From NCBI GenBank assembly GCA_902618245.1, contig CACMZR010000005.1, forward strand, positions 1 through 64,000: a stretch of 64,000 nucleotides of DNA, in the 5' to 3' direction. The DNA is from an uncultured Bacteroidota bacterium. Lineage in GTDB: Bacteria > Bacteroidota > Bacteroidia > Flavobacteriales > Flavobacteriaceae. The notes under the pieces are model-generated. The model was given only the letters and a program-made list of their open reading frames with translations, was not told the DNA's origin and made no database searches. This document shows positions 34,202 through 41,705 of this stretch, piece after piece (positions within the stretch are counted from its first letter, which is position 1; every line of letters begins with the position of its first letter). A program made the position numbers and the translations under genes.

Positions 34202-34552
34202 TTAGGTTCTATTTTTTCGTGCTGAAATAAAGCTTTTTATAAAACTTATCATAGCCCATATGGAAGATATTATCATTAATAATACGCGAATTATAGCATA
34301 GGTATTTTCTCTTTCAAATGCACCCAACAAAGGCTTTACAAGGCCTAATAATATTAAAAATGTAAGTAAAACAGCAACATGTGCAAGAGCCTTATTTTCA
34401 TTTTTCACGCCCTTATTTACAAGCAAAAGTATTGTACCAATAATTACTGGAATTAATGCTGTGATTGCTTTAGATTCTGATTCAAAATAGCCCCATAATC
34501 CCATTGAAATTAGAATTATAGCGTTTAATAAACTTGATGAACTTGCTTTCAT
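34202..34552 (-). CDS. conserved small membrane protein
   Basis: The 116-residue protein has four hydrophobic segments (LLNAIILISMGLWGYF, ITALIPVIIGTILLLV, LAHVAVLLTFLILLGL, IIRVLLMIISSIWAMISFI) and a basic C-terminus (SARKNRT). The layout resembles the TMEM14-like four-helix group but similarity is weak. It stands alone, with 294 bases before the PAS gene and 140 before the next gene. Confidence 0.6.
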   Translation of the reverse strand: MKASSSSLLNAIILISMGLWGYFESESKAITALIPVIIGTILLLVNKGVKNENKALAHVAVLLTFLILLGLVKPLLGAFERENTYAIIRVLLMIISSIWAMISFIKSFISARKNRT

Positions 34553-34692
34553 AATTTTTATTTAAAGTTAAAAATACAAAGAAAAAAAAAGTTTTTATTT
34601 TGATTTGTGTTGACCTTGTTTTGTAATTCGTTAATCAAAATCAGCTGTTATTTTGGCTTTAAAAACAAATGTTACATTTAAGTTTTTTAATA

Positions 34693-35178
34693 TTATTTTT
34701 TACAATTGCATTGATTGCCCCACCTTCCGTCAGTTTGTTTTATTCTTTCAAAACAAATATTTAAGCATTCGTATATATCTTTTATCTTTTCATTAAAACT
34801 GGGGTTTAATAAACTGATATCAGCTTGGTTTTTTAAATCGTTAAATACATTTTTTGAAATTTCAACTACTAGTTTTACACTTCCTATATGGTCATAATTT
34901 TCTTGAAAAAAGCGCCAGTCACCTGATGTGACATGTACATTATTTGTAATTCTGACTTCATAGCTAGGGAAATAATGTTCCTTATTTTTCACTTGATTTA
35001 AAAATAAAATCCCTTTATCATTGTATTCACTTGGAATAAATACATCATTTGCAATCTCGTTTTTTATTTTTTCTTTTATTGAAATTTCTTTTACATCATT
35101 AGAAGGTTTTTGAGATAAAATATATATGATGCAAAGAAAAAATGTAACAAAAAATAATACTAAAATACTTTTTTTCAT
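34693..35178 (-). CDS. membrane-anchored or exported protein of unknown function
   Basis: The 161-residue protein has one N-terminal hydrophobic segment (ILVLFFVTFFLCIIYILS), then a soluble region predicted to be outside the cytoplasm. The C-terminus is Cys-rich (YECLNICFERIKQTDGRW followed by GNQCNCKK), which suggests disulfides or metal binding. No known domain was recognised. It is transcribed away from the phosphoribosyltransferase gene. Confidence 0.5.
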   Translation of the reverse strand: MKKSILVLFFVTFFLCIIYILSQKPSNDVKEISIKEKIKNEIANDVFIPSEYNDKGILFLNQVKNKEHYFPSYEVRITNNVHVTSGDWRFFQENYDHIGSVKLVVEISKNVFNDLKNQADISLLNPSFNEKIKDIYECLNICFERIKQTDGRWGNQCNCKK

Positions 35179-35372
35179 ATTCTATACAATTATAAAAATA
35201 CAATGTTTGAAAGCTAAAGCATATAAATTTAAGAGAAACTAAAAAAATTGAAAAATTATATTGTTTGTATATTTCCATATTATCAGAAAAATATTCTAGA
35301 TGTTTAGTTTAAAAACATTTTTTTTTGTTAGTTATTAAATTACCTAAGTGTTAAACTATTAAAAATTTGATC

Positions 35373-35834
35373 ATGAAAAAAAAAGATTATTTCAGCCAAA
35401 AAGAGATGGAACAAGCATTATTAGAAATAACAAATCAGATAGATCAATCAAATTTTTCCCCCGAGATAATTTTTAGCATAAATAGGGGGGGATGCATCCC
35501 AGGAGTTTATCTTTCTCATCTACTCAATATCCCCCATTACGTAATAGATGTACAACTAAGGGATCAGAAGAATAATATTAATATTTCTAATTTATTAGAG
35601 TCAGCTAAATTGGAAAGGAATATTCTAATAGTAGATGATATTAATGATACAGGGGCTACTTTTAATTTTGTCAAAAATTCTTTGACTGAATATAAGGGAA
35701 ATTTTAGTTATGCTTCATTAATTGAAAATAAGTCTAGTAACTTTAAAGTAGATTTTAAAGGAAAAATAATTGACAAAAAAATAAATCCAAATTGGATCGT
35801 CTTTCAGTGGGAAAATCTTAACCAATCAAATTGA
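35373..35834 (+). CDS. phosphoribosyltransferase family protein
   Basis: The 153-residue protein (ATG 35373) is a type I PRTase: substrate-side INRGGCIPGVYLSHLL and the PRPP loop ILIVDDINDTGATFN. It resembles xanthine/hypoxanthine-guanine PRTases (Gpt-like) more than orotate PRTase. It lies 10 bases upstream of a YhhQ-type queuosine-precursor transporter, so the pair may salvage a purine-like base. That link is an inference. Confidence 0.8.
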   Translation: MKKKDYFSQKEMEQALLEITNQIDQSNFSPEIIFSINRGGCIPGVYLSHLLNIPHYVIDVQLRDQKNNINISNLLESAKLERNILIVDDINDTGATFNFVKNSLTEYKGNFSYASLIENKSSNFKVDFKGKIIDKKINPNWIVFQWENLNQSN

Positions 35835-35844
35835 ATTATAATAA

Positions 35845-36450
35845 ATGATGAATAAAAATTTATTGTTTTTTTTAATCATAATTCACGTTTTTATTACCAC
35901 TTTATCGAATGCATTAGTAGCAATACCATTAAATATTTTTGATTTTAAAATAACGTGGGGTGCACTGATTTTTCCTCTTGTTGTAGTTGCAACAGACCTT
36001 ACAGTGAGATTAGTAGGTAAAAAGATTGCCCAAAAGACTATTCTTTTTTCATATCCTCTTGCAATTATTTCGTCTATACTAGTGGTTTACCTCGAGGGTA
36101 ATTTATTGTCTGTAGCATTTAGGATAGGTATCGCAAGTGCGACGGCTTACGCCCTAGGGATGACAATTGATGTTTTTGCCTTTCAGGCTATACGAGAAAA
36201 ATATTCATCTTGGTGGATAGCTCCATCATTATCTACTGTAATATCTAATGTAATTGATTCATACATATTTTTTTTTGCTGCTTTCTACAGCTCAGAAAAT
36301 ATCTATATGTCAAACAATTGGCTTGAAATTGCAACTACCCAAACGATTATTAAAATTATTATTGGTTTAATTTTCTTTTTACCAGCTTATGGAATTTTAC
36401 TCAATTTTCTTCTGAAATATTTAAAAAAAAAGGATAATATCATTAATTGA
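35845..36450 (+). CDS. YhhQ/VUT-family transporter (queuosine precursor type)
   Basis: The 201-residue membrane protein has six helices. The DUF165/YhhQ signature is visible: WGALIFPLVVVATDLTVRLVGKK near the second helix, GMTIDVFAFQAIREKYS, and PSLSTVISNVIDSYIFFFAAF. YhhQ proteins import preQ0/preQ1 or related 7-deazaguanines. It follows a PRTase by 10 bases. A QueD homologue for de novo synthesis also occurs at 55226, so the cell may both make and import precursors. Confidence 0.85.
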   Translation: MMNKNLLFFLIIIHVFITTLSNALVAIPLNIFDFKITWGALIFPLVVVATDLTVRLVGKKIAQKTILFSYPLAIISSILVVYLEGNLLSVAFRIGIASATAYALGMTIDVFAFQAIREKYSSWWIAPSLSTVISNVIDSYIFFFAAFYSSENIYMSNNWLEIATTQTIIKIIIGLIFFLPAYGILLNFLLKYLKKKDNIIN

Positions 36451-36493
36451 TAAATGCTTTTTTTAAGTTTAAGAGTGAATTTTTATTAAAATC

Positions 36494-36856
36494 ATGGAGA
36501 AAAATGTTTTTGGTGAGCCTATAAAAGTTTGTTGTTCAAGCCCTATGACAGGTTATTTTAGAGATGGTCTATGTAGAACTATTTCGCAAGATACAGGGAC
36601 ACATACAGTATGTGCAGTAATTACTGACGAGTTTTTGAAATTTTCAGCCTCTAAGGGTAACGATTTAATTACACCAGTACATTTTTACCAATTTCCTGGG
36701 TTAAAAGAGGGTGATAGATGGTGTTTATGTGTGACCAGATGGATTGAGGCAGAAAAAGCAGGTAAAGCACCGAAGATTATCTTAGAAGCAACACATGAAA
36801 AGACACTAGAATATACTTCTCTAGACTTACTTGTTCAATACGCTCATAAAGATTGA
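36494..36856 (+). CDS. DUF2237 family protein
   Basis: The 120-residue protein begins NVFGEPIKVCCSSPMTGYFRDGLC and has TGTHTVCAVITDEFL and GDRWCLCVTRWIEAEKAGKAP, the whole-length signature of DUF2237. Several conserved cysteines and tryptophans suggest a metal or cofactor site, but the function is unknown. It is 43 bases after the YhhQ gene and may belong to the same transcript. Confidence 0.88.
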   Translation: MEKNVFGEPIKVCCSSPMTGYFRDGLCRTISQDTGTHTVCAVITDEFLKFSASKGNDLITPVHFYQFPGLKEGDRWCLCVTRWIEAEKAGKAPKIILEATHEKTLEYTSLDLLVQYAHKD

Positions 36857-37252
36857 CAATTACAACTCAAACTGTTTGAAACTAAAATTAAAATTATCTT
36901 GATAGGGTGCTTACTAAATGTTTTACAGCGATTGTTTTAATCTCTAGTTTATCATCTGTTGTAATATTTTCATCAATAAGTTTTAATTATATGTGCATTG
37001 AGATTAAGTATTTGCTATAACATTAATAAATTTTGATTTTTTAGAAATTTGTTTATTGTTCATAATAATTTATTGTTTTGTTTGACGATGTGGGGATAAG
37101 GTAATGAAGTAGGATGATGACTGATGGATTAATCCTTGTTATTTACTCCCCACTTTTTTAGGGTTTGAAAAGTTTAAATTTCAAACTTCTCCTTTGTTAA
37201 ACTTACATTATTATAATTTCATTAATTTTCCTATAGTTCATAAATTTAAAGG
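36857..37252 (+). other. intergenic region with possible structured RNA
   Basis: 396 bases between DUF2237 and the second DUF423 gene. A GTG-started 37-codon frame (36907-37020, MLTKCFTAIVLISSLSSVV...) looks like a signal peptide without a mature protein and may be a decayed gene. The segment 37090-37159 folds into a terminated hairpin and is listed separately. Confidence 0.5.
37090..37159 (+). ncRNA. candidate small structured RNA with terminator-like end
   Basis: GTGGGGA (37090-37096) pairs with TCCCCAC (37147-37153), and the latter runs into six T residues. Inside, GTAA pairs with TTAC directly next to the outer stem, and AGGAT pairs with ATCCT. The loop of about 50 bases is too long for a plain terminator, so a small RNA or a regulatory leader of the DUF423 gene downstream is possible. 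No known RNA family was recognised. Confidence 0.35.
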
Positions 37253-37633
37253 ATGTTATATGTTAATGAAATCTTAGGTGCTTCCTTCTGTCTTTTTTCT
37301 GTAGTTCTTGGGGCCTTTACCTCACACTATTTAAAAAATATTATTTCTGATTCAGCTATCCAATCTTTTGAAGTGGGAGTAAGATATCTTATGTATCATG
37401 GGATAGTTTTAATGATATTACCACAATTCTACCTTGATATTAATCCTCTGGTTTTTCAATTTTTTGTCGCAGGGACATGCATTTTTTCGTTTAGTATTTT
37501 TTTACTTTCAATCAAAAGTTTGATAAAAATAAATTTAAACTGGTTAGGACTTTTAACACCAGTAGGTGGAGGAATTTTAATTATTGCTTGGATATTTCTT
37601 TTAATCGAGTTGATTCTTCCATTTATAAATTAG
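37253..37633 (+). CDS. DUF423 family membrane protein (copy 2)
   Basis: The 126-residue protein is a diverged paralogue of the DUF423 protein at 32066. The shared pattern is ILGASFCLFSVVLGAFTSH, RYLMYHGIVLMIL, and NLNWLGLLTPVGGGILIIAW. It has four helices and no soluble domain. Two copies within 5 kb suggest an old duplication or a deliberate pair; the intervening genes are not duplicated. Confidence 0.85.
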   Translation: MLYVNEILGASFCLFSVVLGAFTSHYLKNIISDSAIQSFEVGVRYLMYHGIVLMILPQFYLDINPLVFQFFVAGTCIFSFSIFLLSIKSLIKINLNWLGLLTPVGGGILIIAWIFLLIELILPFIN

Positions 37634-37832
37634 TTCAAAAAAAAGAATCTGCAATTAAATGAAAAAGTGGATGGAATGAGACTTTACGAATATTTATTAT
37701 TCACCACTGATTATGAAACAAAAGAGAAGCATCAATCATTAATAAATAAATTTATATTAGATTGACACTCACTCTACAATTAGATCAACTTTTAAGATTA
37801 TTATTGAGTATTTTTAAATAAAATTTAAAACA

Positions 37833-38357
37833 ATGAAAAAAACCTTTTTAACATTAATTACCATTTTAATTGTGTCTTGCACTCAAACTAATAACAAAGT
37901 AAATTCTGAAAATAATTGTAACTCAGACCCTGAATATTTTTTACTAAGGCCAGAGGTAGAAAAGGCTTATGGGTATTCTCATGCAGTAAAAATTTGTAAT
38001 CAAATTAAAATATCTGGGGCCGTAAGTATGGATAACGAAGGTAGCCCAACTGCTGTAGGAAATTTAGAACAACAAATGAAAAATTGTTATTCAGATTTAC
38101 AAAAAATCCTAGAACATTTTAATTCTTCATTTGATGATGTTGTTGTTGAAAATATTTTTACTACTGATATGGGAAAATTTTTAGAGGTTGCTTCATATCG
38201 AAATGATATTTATGGTAATAGATTCCCAACCGGTTCTTGGTTAGGAGTGAAAGAGCTGGCATTGCCAGAATTCATGATTGAAATAGAGTTGGAGGTACAT
38301 GTTTCTGAAGAAAAAAATGAAATAGAAGAAGAGTACCCCGATCAAGATAATGATTGA
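37833..38357 (+). CDS. RidA-like (YjgF/UK114) lipoprotein lacking the catalytic arginine
   Basis: The 174-residue protein has a lipoprotein signal (ILIVSC, Cys16) and a RidA-fold domain: GYSHAVKICNQIKISGAVSMD, then NLEQQMKNCYSDLQKILEHF and the end VKELALPEFMIEIELEVHV. The Arg that aligns with E. coli RidA Arg105 (P-x-R-S) is Gly134 in FPTGSW, so 2-aminoacrylate deamination is unlikely. An acidic tail (EEKNEIEEEYPDQDND) is unusual. RidA proteins are normally cytosolic; an envelope-anchored form points to ligand binding. Confidence 0.75.
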   Translation: MKKTFLTLITILIVSCTQTNNKVNSENNCNSDPEYFLLRPEVEKAYGYSHAVKICNQIKISGAVSMDNEGSPTAVGNLEQQMKNCYSDLQKILEHFNSSFDDVVVENIFTTDMGKFLEVASYRNDIYGNRFPTGSWLGVKELALPEFMIEIELEVHVSEEKNEIEEEYPDQDND

Positions 38358-38476
38358 TTAGAGACATAAGTCTTAATATATTTTAATTTTTAAGAAACAA
38401 TGGCTTAAAAAAATCTTAATTTCAACAAAATCAAAATATGACGCTTTTTAGTAATAATCAAAATAACTATTAAAGA

Positions 38477-38644
38477 GTGCTTAGATTTATTCTATCAGTT
38501 ATTCTTATACCCGCTCCAATTGTTTATCAGTATAACCCCTTTTCGATAGTCCAGGCTGTTGTTGGGGTTATTTTACTCTTTAATGCTATTTCAGGTATGT
38601 GCGTTATTTACCGTTTTTTTGGAGCTAATACTTGTAAATTATAG
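38477..38644 (+). CDS. small DUF2892/YgaP-like membrane protein
   Basis: A 55-residue GTG-started frame, too short for routine calling, encodes LRFILSVILIPAPIVYQYN, then FSIVQAVVGVILLFNAISGMCVIYRFFG. Two hydrophobic helices with a short polar turn and the C-terminal G-x-C-x-I-Y/L pattern resemble the DUF2892 domain found after rhodanese in YgaP. The N-terminus is shorter than usual, so the start or integrity is uncertain. Confidence 0.48.
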   Translation: MLRFILSVILIPAPIVYQYNPFSIVQAVVGVILLFNAISGMCVIYRFFGANTCKL

Positions 38645-38658
38645 TTTTGAGTAAAAAA

Positions 38659-39699
38659 TTATTTATCCAAAATTAGCATATCCCAAACTTCACCAACATC
38701 ATTTTCTTCTAAAACAAAAGGTTCGTCTCCTACCCATATGCAAGGTGTACCAGGAAAATAAGATTTAGTTCCAGCAGATATAACTTTGCCATCAACTACT
38801 TTTAAACTTCTTATAACACCTGAGGTTTCTCCATTCTCAAGAATATATTTCTCACAATTTTTCCAATAGGTTGGATATTCAAAGTCCATATCTTGAGAAA
38901 AACCTGCCAAGTAAATATTTTCTTCATCATCTACAAATAAATCAAACACATCACTATTCTGCCAACCATCATCTACTGATCCAATTTGGCATGAGGTCCG
39001 AGCCCCATTTGTCCAATATGTCGGCTTAGTTAAGTAGCCCAGAAAATTGTGAGGTGCCATTACAGTTCCAGCTATAATTTTTTTATTCCCAAGGATTTTA
39101 ATGTATTTAGCTTCTCCGTCTCCATGTCTTGGGCGATTTAGATTTACTCTTTTTTTGTTTTTCCAAAAAGCTGGTATTAAGTTGTGAGATTTCATGTAGT
39201 AACCAACATTATAAATATTATTTTCAGAATCAAATTTTATTCCCCATGTCATAGAATCAGCATTAGTTGTCAAATTAAATTTTTCACCATTTTTCCAATA
39301 GCATGAACCATTTTGAAAATATCCTCCTACGTAAATGTCATCATCGTGTAAAATAATTCGTTGTCCTTCAGAAAATTGACCTTCAAGTTCTATTAATGTT
39401 TGATCTGTGCCATCTAAATTTAAACTCCAAATACTTCCAGATCCACCATATTTCCATCCAGTAACATAAATTTTTTCTTTGTGGAAAAACAATCCAGTAG
39501 CCTCATCAGAATCACCAATCAAAGTTATCTTATTTTGATTTATCCAAATAACAGCACCATCATTTAAGGTTGATCCAGCAACAATGATGTTTTTATTTTC
39601 TAAGTTATTGTTTAAGAAGTTATCTGATTCAAATAAAGCCTCCTCACCAGAACATCCAAGTAAAAGAACAAAAATTATATTTTTAAAAAATTTGGACAT
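38659..39699 (-). CDS. lipoprotein with seven W-containing repeats (propeller-like)
   Basis: The 346-residue protein has a lipobox (VLLLGC, Cys16). The mature part holds seven repeats centred on aromatic-Trp motifs, such as CYWKNGEKFNL, AFWKNKKRVNL, TYWTNGARTS and TYWKNCEKYIL, with Trp at residues 52, 91, 135, 179, 229, 279 and 322. The spacing of 39-50 residues and alternating IYVxG strands fit a beta-propeller, probably seven-bladed. The family is common but uncharacterised in Bacteroidota. It is probably surface exposed. Confidence 0.72.
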   Translation of the reverse strand: MSKFFKNIIFVLLLGCSGEEALFESDNFLNNNLENKNIIVAGSTLNDGAVIWINQNKITLIGDSDEATGLFFHKEKIYVTGWKYGGSGSIWSLNLDGTDQTLIELEGQFSEGQRIILHDDDIYVGGYFQNGSCYWKNGEKFNLTTNADSMTWGIKFDSENNIYNVGYYMKSHNLIPAFWKNKKRVNLNRPRHGDGEAKYIKILGNKKIIAGTVMAPHNFLGYLTKPTYWTNGARTSCQIGSVDDGWQNSDVFDLFVDDEENIYLAGFSQDMDFEYPTYWKNCEKYILENGETSGVIRSLKVVDGKVISAGTKSYFPGTPCIWVGDEPFVLEENDVGEVWDMLILDK

Positions 39700-39852
39700 A
39701 TTTTTATCAGTATTTTGAAGTTTTGAAATTACAATTCACTAAAATAAAATAAGCTATTATTGCTTCTTTATTCAATTTTAAAAAATTTTCTATAAACATT
39801 CAAAATTTCAGATATTTAAGATCCAAAGCAAAATCAACCAAAATTTATTTTT

Positions 39853-39945
39853 ATGGATAACTTATCAAAAACACAAAAACTTATTATAGCACTCCTGCTT
39901 TGGATTTCCGCAGGCTTTTTTTTCTATATTTACTTTTTTAAATAA
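39853..39945 (+). CDS. possible 30-residue single-helix membrane protein
   Basis: The frame encodes a short polar start (MDNLSKTQ), one hydrophobic helix (LIIALLLWISAGFFFYIYFF) and a terminal Lys. It has an ATG, a TAA stop and no overlap with other genes. Very small single-span proteins of this shape exist in Flavobacteria, but this one has no independent support, so it may be chance. Confidence 0.35.
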   Translation: MDNLSKTQKLIIALLLWISAGFFFYIYFFK

Positions 39946-40126
39946 AACTTAAGTGCTTATAATTCTTATCGCTTAAAGTTGATTATAAATTTAGATTATT
40001 TTATAAAAAAAGATAAGATTTATATCATATGTTCACAATTTTCAATAACATTATATTTACTTTTTTAAATATAAAATCTTAGTTCAAAAAAAACTCAAAA
40101 ACCGACGTGCTAATCAAAAAAATTAG

Positions 40127-40134
40127 TAAATTTG
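40127..40134 (+). promoter_or_regulatory. candidate -7 box for tuf
   Basis: TAAATTTG matches TAnnTTTG. It would give a 5' leader of about 28 bases before the tuf ATG. It supports independent transcription of tuf and the genes after it, as needed given the island that separates tuf from the tRNA cluster. Confidence 0.5.
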
Positions 40135-40167
40135 CGCTCCTTAAAATAACATTGAAACAACTATATT

Positions 40168-41355
40168 ATGGCTAAAGAAACTTTTGATCGGTCGAAACCT
40201 CACTTAAATATTGGAACGATCGGTCACGTTGATCATGGTAAAACTACCCTCACTGCTGCTATTACTAAGGTTTTAGCTGATGCTGGTTTTTCAGAAGCTA
40301 AAAGCTTTGACCAAATTGACAACGCCCCTGAAGAGAAGGAACGTGGTATTACAATTAATACATCACACGTTGAATATCAAACATCAAATAGACATTATGC
40401 CCATGTGGATTGTCCAGGACATGCTGATTATGTAAAAAACATGGTTACAGGAGCAGCTCAGATGGACGGAGCAATCCTTGTTGTAGCTGCTACAGATGGT
40501 CCAATGCCTCAAACTAGAGAACACATCTTACTTGGCCGTCAAGTTGGTGTTCCAAGAATCGTTGTATTTCTTAACAAGGCTGATATGGTAGATGATGAAG
40601 AATTATTAGAATTAGTTGAAATGGAGGTAAGAGAATTACTTTCTTTTTATGACTACGATGGTGACAATACTCCTGTCATTTTAGGATCAGCTTTGGGTGC
40701 CCTAAATGGTGAACAAAAATGGGTTGATACCGTTATGAAATTAATGGAACAAGTTGATACCTGGATTGAATTGCCAAAAAGAGATGTAGATAAAGATTTT
40801 TTGATGCCTGTTGAAGATGTGTTTTCAATTACTGGACGTGGAACAGTTGCGACTGGTAGAATCGAAACAGGTGTCGCAAATACTGGTGATGAAATTGATA
40901 TAATCGGTATGGGAGCTGAAAAAATGAAATCCACAATTACTGGTGTTGAAATGTTTAGAAAAATTCTAGACAGAGGTGAAGCTGGTGACAATGTTGGAAT
41001 ACTACTTAGAGGTATTGAAAAAACTGAAATCAAAAGAGGGATGGTTCTTTGTAAAACAGGATCTGTGAAACCTCACGCAAAGTTTAAAGCTGAAGTTTAT
41101 ATTTTGAAAAAAGAGGAGGGCGGTAGACACACACCTTTCCATAATAATTATAGACCTCAATTTTATGTACGTACGACTGATGTTACGGGAAACATTGTTT
41201 TACCAAACGGCGTTGAAATGGTAATGCCAGGAGACAACTTAACAATTAATGTTGATTTAATTCAACCTGTAGCATTAAACACTGGTCTCAGATTTGCAAT
41301 TCGAGAAGGAGGTAGAACTGTTGGAGCTGGACAAGTCACGGAAATTTTAGATTAA
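40168..41355 (+). CDS. tuf: translation elongation factor Tu
   Basis: The 395-residue GTPase has G1 [11 protein letters not shown]2 with RGITINT, G3 DCPGHADY, G4 NKAD and the domain II/III end [21 protein letters not shown]. It delivers aminoacyl-tRNA to the ribosome. It is immediately followed by tRNA-Trp and secE, the standard order. The length is normal. Confidence 0.99.
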   Translation: MAKETFDRSKPHLNIGTIGHVDHGKTTLTAAITKVLADAGFSEAKSFDQIDNAPEEKERGITINTSHVEYQTSNRHYAHVDCPGHADYVKNMVTGAAQMDGAILVVAATDGPMPQTREHILLGRQVGVPRIVVFLNKADMVDDEELLELVEMEVRELLSFYDYDGDNTPVILGSALGALNGEQKWVDTVMKLMEQVDTWIELPKRDVDKDFLMPVEDVFSITGRGTVATGRIETGVANTGDEIDIIGMGAEKMKSTITGVEMFRKILDRGEAGDNVGILLRGIEKTEIKRGMVLCKTGSVKPHAKFKAEVYILKKEEGGRHTPFHNNYRPQFYVRTTDVTGNIVLPNGVEMVMPGDNLTINVDLIQPVALNTGLRFAIREGGRTVGAGQVTEILD

Positions 41356-41379
41356 TTATAAATTATTTTTGAATAACAC

Positions 41380-41417
41380 CTTGGACATTAAAGTTTTTGG
41401 GTGCCGCTAGTGTCAAG
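41380..41417 (+). other. RNA hairpin in the tuf / tRNA-Trp spacer
   Basis: CTTGGACATTA (41380-41390) pairs with TAGTGTCAAG (41408-41417) over ten pairs with one bulged G and one G-U. No T-run follows, so it does not look like a terminator. It lies 5 bases before the tRNA and may be a processing site separating tuf mRNA from tRNA-Trp. Confidence 0.4.
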
Positions 41418-41422
41418 AAAAT

Positions 41423-41495
41423 ACGGGTTTAGCTCAGTTGGTAGAGCACTGGTCTCCAAAACCAGGTGTCGGGAGTTCGAGCCTCTCAACCCGTG
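41423..41495 (+). tRNA. tRNA-Trp (anticodon CCA)
   Basis: The 73-base tRNA has acceptor ACGGGTT with AACCCGT. The anticodon stem-loop CTGGTCTCCAAAACCAG reads CCA, and the T-loop is GAGTTCGAGCC. It lies between tuf and secE, as in other Bacteroidota. Its charging level is what the trp attenuator at 24421-24531 would sense. Confidence 0.97.
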
Positions 41496-41509
41496 CAGAA
41501 AAACAATAA

Positions 41510-41704
41510 ATGGCAGAAATTATTAACTACATAAAGGACTCTTTCGAAGAACTAAAAAGCAACGTTTCATGGACGGAGCGCTCTGAACTTCAACGTCTGG
41601 TAGTAATTGTGCTAGTTTTTTCAGTTTTATTTTCTTTAGCGATATGGGGTGCTGATACAGTTTTATCCAGAGTAATTAAATTTTATTTTAAACTAATTGG
41701 ATAA
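41510..41704 (+). CDS. secE: preprotein translocase subunit SecE
   Basis: The 64-residue protein has an amphipathic N-terminal helix (IINYIKDSFEELKSNVSW), the conserved W-T sequence and one membrane helix (VVIVLVFSVLFSLAIWGADTVL). It is the small essential subunit clamping SecY. It begins 14 bases after tRNA-Trp and ends 1 base before the nusG ATG. Confidence 0.95.
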   Translation: MAEIINYIKDSFEELKSNVSWTERSELQRLVVIVLVFSVLFSLAIWGADTVLSRVIKFYFKLIG

Positions 41705-41705
41705 T

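Larger units (their letters stand above)
30978..40167. other. 9.2 kb island separating the tRNA cluster from tuf
   Basis: The tRNA-Thr-Tyr-Gly-Thr cluster is normally followed at once by tuf, tRNA-Trp, secE, nusG and the rpl/rpoBC genes, an order kept in Escherichia coli (thrU-tyrU-glyT-thrT-tufB-secE) and in Bacteroidota. Here about 17 mostly small genes on both strands lie between tRNA-Thr(GGT) and tuf. They include DUF423 twice, cupin, a PAS protein, YhhQ and a RidA-like lipoprotein. Intergenic space is large. There is no integrase, transposase or visible direct repeat of the tRNA 3' end, so the mechanism of insertion is not evident. Confidence 0.65.
39700..40167 (+). other. intergenic region upstream of tuf
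   Basis: 468 bases holding a 30-residue membrane ORF (39853-39945) and the tuf -7 box (40127). The rest is very AT-rich with no recognised structure or gene. Confidence 0.6.

Noticed and set aside
36907-37020. GTG-started 37-codon frame with a signal-like hydrophobic stretch
   Set aside because: Looks like a signal sequence with no mature domain; probably a decayed gene or chance in AT-rich DNA.
37676-37765. 29-codon frame MRLYEYLLFTTDYETKEKHQ... between the second DUF423 gene and the RidA-like gene
   Set aside because: It has a plausible residue composition, but no family match, no ribosome-binding or promoter cue and a very short length; it could be a gene remnant or chance.
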